A stretch of DNA of 64,000 bases from positions 537,851,769 to 537,915,768 of the forward strand of contig NC_066585.1 in the NCBI RefSeq assembly GCF_024323335.1, in the 5' to 3' direction. The position numbers were made by a program, and so were the translations under genes. Of this stretch, positions 46,691-58,587 are shown one piece after another. The DNA is from Lathyrus oleraceus (lineage: Eukaryota > Streptophyta > Magnoliopsida > Fabales > Fabaceae). How positions within the stretch are numbered: the stretch's first letter is position 1; each line of letters starts with the position of its first letter. The notes beneath the pieces are model-generated. The model saw nothing but the letters and a program-made list of their open reading frames with translations. It did not search any database and was not told the origin of the DNA.

Positions 46691-48772
46691 CAAAGATGAC
46701 CAATCAAAAGGGATAAAGTTGCTTACTTGGAGCAAATATCCAAAGGGAAGACCCACTGGGGACAATACTGCTTGATCAAGGCAAGTATCCAGAGGGGACA
46801 AGACCATCAATACCGCAAACTGGGTACTGATAACTGCAAAGAGGGGATTACATCTACCGATTTGTAGGTAGAAAACCACGGAAAAGGTAACCAGTCATCA
46901 ACTAGGATGAGCACAAAGGGTTAACTCCACCAAGGGGAGAACGTGGGATTTTACAACTACCAGCTTGTAGGTAGAAAACCACAAAGATCGGACTTACAGC
47001 TACCGGGTTGCAGGTAGAGGCCAACAAATAGAATGAACCACAAAGGTTACCTCTGCTAGGGGATGAAAGTGGGATTTTACAACTACCGGTTTGTAGGTAG
47101 AAAACCACAAAGATAGGACTTACAACTACCGGTTTGCAGGTAGATGCCACAAAAGATTTCGCTGAGGCTAAGATAAACGAGTGCCGGTTAGTGAGCCACT
47201 ATTCATTTATGCCCCAGGGAAGCACAAGAGACAGTCAATGGAAAGCCAATTTAGGATCGATCCAAAAAGGCATACTGAATCAAGACTCATCCTAATGAGG
47301 AAAGAACTCAATAGGGAAAACCCATCCCAAAAGGGAGGGAACGGACACAACCGTCATCCACGAGGATCTAACTCAGTGGGGAGTGCAGAAGGAAATGGTA
47401 GACACTTTCTGCTTAAGGGGTAGACTTTACGTGGAGAGATTAGACACACCCACATCTGCTAGGAGACCACTTGGTAGACCCAGGTTTTCTTTCACCGACG
47501 GATGAGGAAATAAACCTCTCCGGGGGGTACCAATCCTGAATGCTGTCAGGAGCAACGGTAGCAAATGAGCCGTACAGCTGTTTGAGCAATGCTCCACCTC
47601 TGCCGGGGATACGATCTGATGGGTCAACACATGAATGCACATGTTTGAATTTTTCTATGGCGTAATGCTCCATATTGAATGGAAATGCTACGCGATTTTG
47701 AGGATGCAATGATTACTATATGCAAAATGCAAATGATGAAAACTCCGCTGGGGAGCCCAAAGATCAGATACTCCAACTCTGTGGGGGGACTCTACTTGAA
47801 GAAATCTGCTTGAGGAAAACTCTGCAGGGAGAGCACCGACTTCTCACTCATGCTGGAGAACAGAGATACTGAGCGTCAACCAGACCTCTGGTGAAAATAG
47901 ACAGGCATTGATGAAGTTCCTCATGCCAGCAACTCTGTTGAGGAATCTGTCCGAGGGAAATGACGGAGTGCTGGGATGTCAATCCACCAAGTGCCGAATC
48001 TTCACAGACAAATACCCATGTCGGGGAGAAGAGAAGACTGCTCTGTTGGAGAGACGAAAGTTGAAGTCTTCAATACACCTTCTGCTTGAGAACTGCCCCA
48101 TGAAAATGTTCCACCAGCACCCTTGCTGAGGATGCCCCACAATAGGGCTCAAAAAGCACTCTACTGGAGATGCCCCACAATAGGGCTAACAGGGACTTGG
48201 AGGAAGAATATTGCACTGCCGGGGACATGAAGATGAACAACTTCAACCAACACTGCACTGAGCAACCTCGCTGAGGAGAAACCGCAAGAGGTTCTACAGG
48301 AAAAAACAACGTCATGCTCGAGATACGAACAAATGTCTTACCTGTTGGTAATCATACCACCCTTGGGAGAGCACTGCGGGTCTCCTAAGTATCCTTCCAT
48401 CATTGTGAATGTTCACTTTACTTAAGAACAATTTTTGAAAAATTCGTTTATTTTGAAAACAATGATACTTTATCAATTAAAACATGCAAAACATTTGTTG
48501 AGTTGAAACAAATAAGAGTGCAAATAATTGGATAAAAGCTCAAATCGATGTGAGGGAATGGTAGTCTGCAAAGGGCGAGACTCCATAGATCTGTACAAGT
48601 TTGAAATCGGTGATATATATTGGAGAGGGCTACATTGAACGTAATGACCTTTCCTCTACCATTCCGAATTTTCGATGTATTCAAAGCTTCAGTCGACGAT
48701 GAATCGAGAATCCCTGACGGACGATAGATGTAGAGCACAGTCTTGTCAGGATGCAGTTACTTGCCAGATCCC
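46691..48772 (-). other. Ogre 3' UTR, remaining part
   Basis: Loose repeats of 'actaccgg(t/g)ttg(t/c)aggtaga' at 46860-47150, then about 1.6 kb without recognisable coding content. Short open frames here show no domain. Confidence 0.6.
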
Positions 48773-48950
48773 TAATTTTTGCCTAGATTGCCCCAATGTG
48801 AGGTGCTCAATCTAGCGGGATGCAAAATTTTTCCAATGTCTCTAACTTTTGCCTGGATTGCCCTTTCGGGTTTTCAATCCACCGAGACGCTCCTTTTTGC
48901 CTAAGTTGCCCTTTGGGGTGTTCGACTTAGCGAGCTGTTTTGCTTTTTTT
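48773..48950. repeat. Three diverged units just after the pol stop
   Basis: 'ttttgcctagattgcccc', 'ttttgcctggattgccct' and 'ttttgcctaagttgccct' at about 48777, 48848 and 48895, each followed by an inverted-like 'tcaatcta/tcaatcca/tcgactta' word. They lie directly 3' of the integrase stop. Confidence 0.8.
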
Positions 48951-48955
48951 CATTT

Positions 48956-49262
48956 TTAGGCTAAGTATTTCTTGACTGCATCTGGATTCACAGGACGAGT
49001 GAACTTCTCCATCCATTGTTGTAAGTGTCAAAGCATTGCCTGAAAAGGCTCTCTTGACAACATACGGACATTCATAGCTTAGAGTTCACTTGCCCCTGGA
49101 ATCGGGCACGAAAGACAAGACTTTCTTGAGCACAAGGTCCCTCGGAACACACGAGGCTTGACCTTCTTGTCGAATGCTTTCATCACTCTCTGCTGATATA
49201 ACTGACCATGACACATGGCAGTCAATCTCTTCTTCTCGATTCAGCATCAGTCAACTTGGGAC
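48956..49262 (-). pseudogene. Ogre integrase C-terminal remnant
   Basis: Minus-strand words KLTDAES, KRLTAMCHGQLYQQRVMKAF, DKKVKPRVF and, after frame changes, RPVNPDAVKKYLA with a TAA stop at 48956-48958 match the end of the Ogre integrase. Frameshifts are present near 49240 and 49140. The catalytic core is not here. Confidence 0.82.
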
Positions 49263-49299
49263 TTTGAGGGTGCTATTTTTCTCTTGTTTCTTTCTTTCT

Positions 49300-49603
49300 T
49301 TTTCTTTCTTTTGATTTGGATTTCTTTTGATTTCTTTTGATTTTGCACCCTCCTCTCTTTCTTTTTTTTATGCCCCAGTTGGCTGTTCTGCTGATTCTCG
49401 AGATGCAGCTGAGTGATCTTCTTTTCTTGCTCAAGAAGTCGGGAAATCTCGTCAGGAATCCCTTCAACATCATCTTCTTCCGCTTCGAATACAGGGAATT
49501 CAAAATTGGGAGATGACGTCTGATCATTATGTTCAATGGGTCTACGAAACAACCTGCATAATGATTTTGATATGAAAAGCTTTTTGAAAATCAAACAAGA
49601 CAA
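49300..49603 (-). pseudogene. Ogre pol segment upstream of RT
   Basis: Contains FEFPVFEAEEDDVEGIPDEI and RLLEQEK, typical of the link between protease and RT in legume Ogre elements. It then enters a GAAA-rich simple repeat (49270-49380) that marks the deletion of RT-RNase H. Confidence 0.82.
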
Positions 49604-49991
49604 TCGTTATGCAGATGAAAAGATTGCTTTTATTCTTGTTTTTTAGGGTTTTTTGTGATCACCAATTTCATGCGAAAAGCGAAAAGGGAAAACAAATGGA
49701 AAAACAAATGTTTTAACATGCTTTTATTTGAATGAAAATATCATTGCACAAAATGTTGCCAACAAGGTCATCACTTCTCCTTTTGGCATGGGAGAAGGGT
49801 TTTTAAACAAAGTGATTATTACTCTGACTTCTGAACAACTGTAGGAACACCCACAGTGACCCAATTGTGATAGATCCCGCCAGGGATAACAACTGTCAGT
49901 ATCCTTTGCATCAGCAGCCTCTGCTTTTGAACAACCCTCCTTGTCGAAGACCTCGGAAGACAAGTCAGCGTCAGCCCATGACTTGTTATCT

Positions 49992-51059
49992 TCAAGCTTG
50001 ATTAACATGGGGACCCAAGTCTTCAAAATTCAGAATACCTGACCTCACAAGATCTTGAACTTTCATCTTCAACTGAAAGCAACTATCCACATCATGACCA
50101 GGAGCACCCGAATGATACACACACTGCTGCTCAGGCCTATACCACCACCGGGGGTTGACGGGTACGGCCGGCGGGTCTCTGGAAGTAATCAAGTTCCGCT
50201 CTATCAAAGAGGGATACAACTCTGAGTATGACATAGGAACCGGGTCAAAAATGATCCTCTTCCTCTCACTACCCGTATTGGCTTGATTATCATTGGGAGG
50301 CTGGTAAGCCTGCTGCTGAGGACGATGTTGCTGATGTTGATATTGCTGAGTTGGTCTTCTCTGTTGCTGTGGAGTTTGAGTTGTTGGGATAGTCACAGCG
50401 GCGACCTGACTATATTGTCCCCTGTTTGCACTCCTCCGACGGTGCACAACATTTGTTTCACTTTCTCCCCTTTTGGGTGCCCCAGAGAATGGCTTCTTAG
50501 AATTCGAAGAACTTGAAGAGTCAGGATCTTGTATCTTTCCTGCTTTGATAAGGCTCTCAGTTCTTTCCCCACAGACAACAACATCAGAAAAGCTACTGAA
50601 CGGGAAACTTCCCATGCGGTCCATGAACACACCTTGCAAGGTTCCAATGAACATGTCAGTCAGCTCTCTCTCCAACATAGGAGGTTGCACTCTTGCGGCC
50701 AGCTCACGCCATCTCTAGGCGTACTCTTTGAAGCTTTCCTTGGATTTCTGACACAAACTCTGCAATTGAGTTCGGCTCGGCGCCATGTCCATGTTGTGCT
50801 TGTATTGCCTCAGAAAGGCTTCACCCAGATCTTTCCAGCTTCTGACTGATTCTTTTTTCAGGTCCATGTACCAGTCCAAAGATGCCCCGGACAAACTGTC
50901 TTGGAAAAAGTACATCCACATCTTTTCGTCGTCAGTGTAAGCAGAGATTTTCCTGAAGTAAGCCTGCATATGGGTGCGAGGACAGGAAGTACCATTGTAC
51001 TTTTCGAATGAGGGTGCTTTGAACTTGTACGGGATTCTCAACCCCTCTACCAGCCCCAT
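49992..51059 (-). pseudogene. Ogre gag
   Basis: Capsid part 50715-51059 (PSFEKYNGTSCPRTHMQAY, WMYFFQDSLSGASLDWY, AFLRQYKHN) and C-terminal part 49992-50690 (LERELTDMF, a Q/P-rich stretch, DPVPMSYSELYPSL and a knuckle-like CVYHSGAPGHD...C). A TAG near 50716, where relatives have Gln, splits the frame. Gag is the structural shell protein of the element. The ATG at 51059 lies right at the join to LTR sequence, so the normal 5' UTR and PBS are deleted; 'ccattttgggcag' is shared by both LTR copies at that point. Confidence 0.92.
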
Positions 51060-51544
51060 TTTGGGCAGCTGAAATTACAGGTCACCTGCTATTTTTGGAA
51101 ACTTCTTGTCTGACCTCCAAATCTTCAACCTTGGTCTTTGATATGTCAAATGAGATTTATATGGACATGAATGAGGCCTTTCAAACCATCTCACACCTTC
51201 CAATCCATAAAATCAGGCACAGTTGATCACAGTTGACTTTCTAGGATTTCTGAAGAAATTCAGCTTGACTGATGACTTCTGAGCATCCAATCCTTGGCCA
51301 AACCACTTCAAAATGATCCTTAGACCATGTGAACTTGATAAATCAACCATAGGGCTTTGTTCCAATGAAAATAACATATGCTTGCTTGTTTGACTGATTC
51401 TCCTGACCAGTTGGACCTAATTTGTCAACTGAGCTTGCACTTGGGCAAATGGACAATGCAATGTTATGCAGTAGACCATGTTATGTTAATGACCTAATAC
51501 GAAATGAATGTACAAAAGGTAGGATGCAAATTTGAGGTGCTACA
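51056..51544 (-). repeat. Remnant of the Ogre 5' LTR
   Basis: The first 480 or so bases of the LTR (TGTAGCACCTCAAATTTGC on the minus strand), matching 44332-44814 with only a handful of substitutions. Confidence 0.9.
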
Positions 51545-51555
51545 GGGGGGGAGAA

Positions 51556-54192
51556 TGTAATATTCCATATTCCCTTAAATGCTCAATTAGTTGTCAGTTA
51601 AGACCAATTGAGTTCCTATGTACTTTATCTATTATCATTTGTAAAAATTGGAGCTCCTATGTGCTCTAAATGTTGTCAATTAGGACCAACAGAGTAACCA
51701 GAAGACTCTGAAGAGATTAATTATTAATAAAGAGACAGACCAATATTAATAAGTACAAGAGAGGACAATTTTGGTAACATTAATAATTGGTCAATTGGTA
51801 CTGGAAGATAAAATATCAATTGGGATATTTTTATTACTACCTAATATTATAATATATATAAAGTATATGTTATATATTTGTGTGGTGTAGAAAGAAAGAA
51901 AAGAAGAAGTGGATAAGAAGAGAGGTAGTAGATAAGATAGAAAGAGAGAGTTATCAGAAAGAAAAAGGGGAAAAGAGGAAAAAAGGGAGAAAGGAAGAAG
52001 AAAAGAGAAAGAAGAAGGAAGTCATGGAACCACCATCATCATGTCATCTTCATCATCATCATCAATTGGTACTGGAAGATAAAAAATCAATTGGGATATT
52101 TTTATTACTACCTAATATTATAATATATATAAAGTATATGTTATATATTTGTGTGGTGTAGAAAGAAAGAAAATAAGAAGTGGATAAGAAGAGAGGTAGT
52201 AGGTAAGATAGAAAGAGAGAGTTATCAGAAAGAAAAAGGGGAAAAGAGGAAAAAAGGGAGAAAGGAAGAAGAAAAGAGAAAGAAGAAGGAAGCCATGGAA
52301 CCACCATTATCATGTCATCTTCATCATCATCATCACCACTTTCTACTCACCATCTTCCCAATCTCCATGTGTCCAAGGTGAGTTCTAGTTAGAACCTTTG
52401 ATTGTAGACATTAGGGTTTGAACAAACCATAAAATAATTAGAATGGTTAATAACAAGTTAATGAGTTGTTATCTTAATCATGAAAACTTCCATGGATGAT
52501 GGTGTTGTTATATGTGTCCAAGGTGAGTTCTACTCACCATCTCCATGTGTCCAAGGTGAGTTCTAGTTAGAACCTTTGATTGTAGACATTAGGGTTTGAA
52601 CAAACCATAAAATAATTAGAATGGTTAATAACAAGTTGATGAGTTGTTATATGGATTTTGGGAAACAGGGTGTTTAATGATATATGTTGGTGATCCTTAA
52701 GTGTATTGGTTGTTTGATTCATTTGATCAATCTATTGACATGAATTAATTATTTGATGAATTAAAATATGTCACCAATGGGGTTCAAACCCGGGACCTCC
52801 TTGAAATTGTACAAGCCTTACCACTAGGCCAAAGATGTTATTGTTGAATACTTATGCAATGAATAAATGTTAATCTAAATCTTGATTAAGATAGATTAAT
52901 GAATTAATTGAGGGTTATAACCCCGTTTTGGACACGGACGGATGCGTTAGAAAGATAATGTAAAGGGCTATTATTATTGTTCCATGTTATAAAATACTAT
53001 GTGATTTATATATGCTATGAATTATATTATGATGAAAGTTAAATATGGTTGTTATTTTGAAGGTGAAATAACACGATTAAAAACCTTACAAAGATGAGTG
53101 AGAAAACCTAGGAGAATAACTTGACTAATAACTTAGAAAGATAATCTAGGTTATGGAACATGTGTGATATATGTATGAGAAAATGGTATTCCTTCGTATG
53201 ACGCTTATGTGGGGTCGTGGACGAATTCTTGCCATGATTGAGAATGAGGCGCATTGTATGGAACATTCCAGGTTATTATTTGTGTATTGTGGTGAATGAA
53301 GTCACTTGTGATTGATGAATTTTGTTATGGTTCGTGGAACCGATGATTGGTGAAATCGATCATGTATTCAGAATGTGTGTTTTCTGTGATGGTACACATC
53401 TCTATTGGTATGCTTAGACGTGTAAGCATTGAGATGTGGGACCAATGATTCGAGCCTCAATTAGGTTTGAGCCCCAACCATGGAGGACATGGGGGAAAGG
53501 TGGACACCTAAGTGGGTTATAGTCCCATACGGTGAAAGAGACTCAAAGTGGGTAAAGTCCCATACGAGTGATGGTTCTTAAAAGTGGGTTCGAGTCCCAT
53601 AGGGGAACCTGATATCCACTGCGAAAGTCGAATCATACGAGCATGCATGAACCGGGCCTGACTTAGACGTAAGTCCGTTCGGGAATTGATATTTCGTGAT
53701 CTGAATAATGATCGAGGTTGAGTTATGAGGACTCAGATGCATGTTGCCATACAATTGAAAGTCAGTTTCCCCATCGCTCAAGTCTTCGTTCCCTTGTTGA
53801 CTTGAGTTGGATATGAGTTGAATATTGATTAGAAAACCTGTAGAGCCGAGTGGACCCATATGATAGGAGAACTCACTGAGATTATTATCTCATCCCATTA
53901 TTGTTGTTATTTTTCAGGTAACCCTTACAGGTTGAATCTATGAGAAGCTGTTATGGATGTTTCAAGGGATACCGTTTATCATGATCTTCTGCTGTGGAGT
54001 TGTGTGCAATGAAGATATTGCACATAGTTCTTAGATTTTTATAGTTTAGGCAATATTGTATAACATGTTCCATTGATTTTTTAGTTTGGACATGTGCATA
54101 TATTGATGCCATTAGGCACTTATGTTGGATCAGTAATAATTATTAACACTTGTATGATATTATTCTAGATATATATTATACGGGTTGTTACA
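51556..54192 (+). mobile_element. 3' LTR of the host chromovirus
   Basis: 2637 bp, TGTAATATTCC to GGTTGTTACA, the same family as the LTRs at 560-12991 and 22022-24641. The rest of its PPT (51545-51551, 'agaa') precedes it. It contains a 271-bp tandem duplication (51792-52062 and 52063-52333) with a GA-rich stretch and a further repeat ('gtccaaggtgagttctagtt' at 52373 and 52551). The antisense tRNA-like module is at 52769-52833. It is followed directly by satellite DNA. Confidence 0.93.
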
Positions 54193-55967
54193 ATTTGTAT
54201 TTGTCATATTCAAATTGTATTACGGTATATTATATGTAAACAAAACTCAATATTTTTCTTCTCCATCGCCAAATCTTAGGTTTCTTCATCACTAAGAAAC
54301 AATGTTAAAAAACTATAAATGAATGATTCATATTATATATAAATGGGTAACAACTGAAACTACATAATCAAGATCAATATTATTTGTATTCGGCATATTC
54401 ACATTGCACTATGGTATACTATATGTAAATAAATTCTATAATTTTCTTCTCCATCATGAAATTTTAGGTTTCTTCATCACTAAGTAACAAATTTAAAGGA
54501 TTATAAATTAACGATTCATATTATATATAAACGGTTAATAAGTGAAACTACGTAATAAAGCTCAATTGTAATTGTATTTGTCACATTCACACTGTATTTT
54601 AGTATATTAAATGTAAAAAAAATTAATATTCTATTCTCAATCACCAAATCTTAGGTTTCTTCATCACTAAGCAATAAAGTGAAAAAAATATAAATGAATG
54701 ATTCATATTATATATAAATGGGTAACAACTTAAATTACATAATCAAGATCAATATTATTTGTATTAAGCATATTCACATTGTATTATGGTATATTATACG
54801 TAAATAAATTCAATAATTTTCTTCTCCATCATCAAATTTTAGGTTTCTTCATCCCTAAGTAACAAAGTTAAAGTACTATAAATTAATGATTCATATTATA
54901 TATAAATGGTTAATAAGTGAAATTACATAATCAAACTCAATTTTATTTGTATTCGTCATATTCACATTGTATTATGGTATATTATATGTAAAAAAGAATT
55001 TAATATTTTTCTTCTCCATCACCAAATTTTAGGTTTCTTCATCACTAAGCAACAAAGTGAAAAAACTATAAATGAATGATTCATATTATATATAAATGGA
55101 TAACAAGTGAAATTACATAATCAAGATCAATATTATTTGTATTCGGCATATTCACATTGTAATATGGTCTATTATATGTAAATAAATTCAATAATTTTCT
55201 TCTCCATCACCAAATTTTAGGTTTCTTCATCACTAAGTAACAAAGTTAAAGGACTATAAATCAGTGATTCATATTATATATAAATGGTTAACAACTAAAA
55301 TTACATAATAAAGCTTAATATTATTTGTATTCGTCATATTCATATTATATAATGGTATATTATATGTAAAAAAGAATTTAATATTTTTTTTATCCATCAC
55401 CAAATTTTAGGTTTCTTCTTACAAAGTTAAAAAACTATAAATGAATGATTCATATAATATATAAATAGGTAACAAGTGAATTTACATAATCAAGATCAAC
55501 ATTAGTCATATTCGGCATATTCACATTGTTATATGGTATATTATATGTAAATAAATTCAATAATTTTCTTCCCTATCACCAAATTTTAGGTTTCTTCATC
55601 ACTAATTCACAAATTTGTAAGACTATGAATTAATGATTCATATTATATGTAAATGGTTAATAAATGAAATTACATAATAAAGCTCAATATTATTTGTATT
55701 CGCCATATTCACATTGTATTATGGTATATTATATGTAAAAAAAACTCAATATTTTCCTTCTCCATCACCAAATTTTAGGTTTCTTTATCACTAAGCATCA
55801 AAGTGAAAAAACTATAAATGAATGATTCATATTATATATATATATGGGTAACAAGTGAAATTACATAATCAAGATCAATATTATTTGTATTCGGCATATT
55901 CACATTGTATTATGGTATACTATATGTAAATAAATTCTATAATTTTCTTCTCCATCACCAAACTTTA

Positions 55968-58587
55968 AGTTTCTTCATCACTAAGTAACAAATTTAAAGG
56001 ATTATAAATTAATGATTCATATTATATATAAACTGTTAATAAGTGAAATTACATAATAAAGCTCAATTGTAATTGTATTTGTGATATTCACACTGTATTA
56101 TGGTATATTATATGTAAAAAATAATTAATATTTTCTTCTCAATCACCAAATTTAAGGTTTCTTCATCACTGAGCAACAAAGGAAAAAATATAAAAGAATG
56201 ATTCATATTATATATAAATGGGTAACAACTTAAATTACATAATCAAGATCAATATTATTTGTATTCGGCATATTTACATTGTATTATGGTATATAATATG
56301 TAAATAAATTCAATAATTTTTGTCTCCATCACCAAATTTTAGGTTTCTTCATCCCTAAGTAACAAAGTTAAAGTACTATAAATTAATGATTCATATTATA
56401 TATAAATGGCTAACAACTAAAATTACATAATAAAACTCAATTTTATTTGTATTCGCCATATTCAAATTGTATTATGGTATATTATAATAAAAAACAACTC
56501 AATATTTTTCTTCTCCATAACCAAATTTTAGGTTTCTTCATCACTAAGAAACAATGTTAAAAAACTATAAATGAATGTTTGATATTATATATAAATGGGT
56601 AACAACTGAAACTACATAATCAAGATCAATATTATTTGTATTCAGCATATTCAGATTGTATTATGGTATACTATATGTAAATAAATTCTATAATTTTCTT
56701 CTCCATCACAAAATTTTAAGTTTCTTCATCACTAACTAACAAATGTAAAGGATTATAAATTAATGATTCATATTATATATAAACGGTTAAAAGTGAAATT
56801 ACGTAATAAAGCTCAATTGTAATTGTATTTGTCATATTCACACTGTATTATGGTATATTATATGTAAAAAAAATTAATATATTCTTCTCAATCACCAAAT
56901 TTAAGGTTTCTTCATCACTAAGCAACAAAGGAAAAAAATATAAATGAATGATTCATATTATATATAAATGGTTAACAACTTAAATTACATAATTAAGATC
57001 AATATTATTTGTATTCAACATATTTACATTGTATTATGGTATATAATATGTAAATAAATTCAATAATTTTCTTCTCCATCACCAAATTTTAGGTTTCTTC
57101 ATCCCTAAGTAACAAAGTTAAAGTACTATAAATTAATGATTAATATTATATATAAATGGTTAATAAGTGAAATTACATTATAAAACTCAACTTTATTTGT
57201 ATTCGTCATATTCACATTGTATTATGGTATAATATATGTAATTTTTTTTAAATATTTTCCTTCTCCATCATTAAGCAACAAAGTGAAAAAACTATAAATG
57301 AATGATTCATATTATATATAAATGGTTAACAAGTGAAATTACATAATCAAGATCAATATTATTTGTATTCGCCATATTCACATTGTAATATGGTATATTA
57401 TATGTAAATAAATTCAATAATTTTCTTCTCCATCACCAAATTTAACGTTTCTTCATCACTAACTAACAAAGTTAAACGACTATAAATTAATGATTCATAT
57501 TATATATAAATGATCAACAACTGAAATTACATAATATAGCTCAATATTATTTGTATTCGTCATATTCACATTATATTATGGTATATTATATGCTAAAAAG
57601 AATTTAATATTTTTTTTCCATCACCAAATTTTAGGTTTCTTCATCACAAAGAAATAAAGTTAAAAAACTATAAATGAATGATTCATATTATATATAAATA
57701 GGTAACAAGTTAAATTACATAATAAAGATCAACATTATTCGTATTCGGCATATTCACATTGTATTATGGTATATTATATGTAAAGAAATTCAATAATTTT
57801 CTTCTCCGTCAGCAACTTTTAGGTTTTTTCATTACTAAGTAACAAAGTTGAAGGACTATAAATTAATTATTCATATTATATATAAATGGTTAATAAGTCA
57901 AATTACATAATAAAACTCAGTATTATTTGTATTCGCCATATTCAAATTGTATTATGGTATATTATAATTAAAAAAACCTCAATATTTTTCTTCTCCATCA
58001 CCAAATTTTAGGTTTCTTTATCACTAAGCATCAAAGTGAAAAAACTCTAAATGAATGATTCATATTATATATATATGGGTAACAAGTGAAATTACATAAT
58101 CAAGATCAATATTATTTGTATTCGGCATATTCACATTGTATTATGGTATACTATATGTAAAAAAATTCTATAATTTTCTTCTCCATCACCAAACTTTAAG
58201 TTTCTTCATCACTAATTCACAAAGTTGTAAGACTATGAATTAATGATTCATATTATATGTAAATGGTTAATAAATGAAATTACATAATAAAGCTCAATAT
58301 TATTTGTATTCGCCATATTCACATTGTATTATGGTATATTATATGTAAAAAAAACTCAATATTTTCCTTCTCCATCACCAAATTTTAGGTTTCTTTATCA
58401 CTAAGCATCAAAGTGAAAAAACTATAAATGAATGATTCATATTATATATATATATATATATATATGGGTAACAAGTGAAATTACATAATCAAGATCAATA
58501 TTATTTGTATTCGGCATATTCACATTGTATTATGGTATACTATATGTAAATAAATTCTATAATTTTCTTCTCCATCACCAAACTTTA
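55968..58587. repeat. Higher-order repeat, 14-monomer version
   Basis: 2620 bp from the 'aactttaagtttcttc' monomer at 55968 to its next counterpart at 58588. It has two more monomers than the following units. Confidence 0.88.

Larger units (their letters stand above)
40063..51544 (-). mobile_element. Ogre-type (Ty3/Tat) retrotransposon nested in a chromovirus PPT
   Basis: On the minus strand: remnant of the 5' LTR (51056-51544), gag (49992-51059), decayed protease region, pre-RT part (about 49300-49560), integrase end (48956-49262), long 3' UTR with tandem repeats (44815-48955) and a 4.75-kb 3' LTR (40063-44814). RT, RNase H and the integrase core are deleted. The outer ends are TG...CA with G runs on both sides (nine G left, seven G right), consistent with a GGGGG duplication in the host PPT. 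It cannot move by itself. Confidence 0.9.

Noticed and set aside
46210..46703. Minus-strand frames beginning MDNLPCEY, several times
   Set aside because: They repeat because the DNA is a 215-bp tandem repeat in an Ogre 3' UTR; they break at different points.
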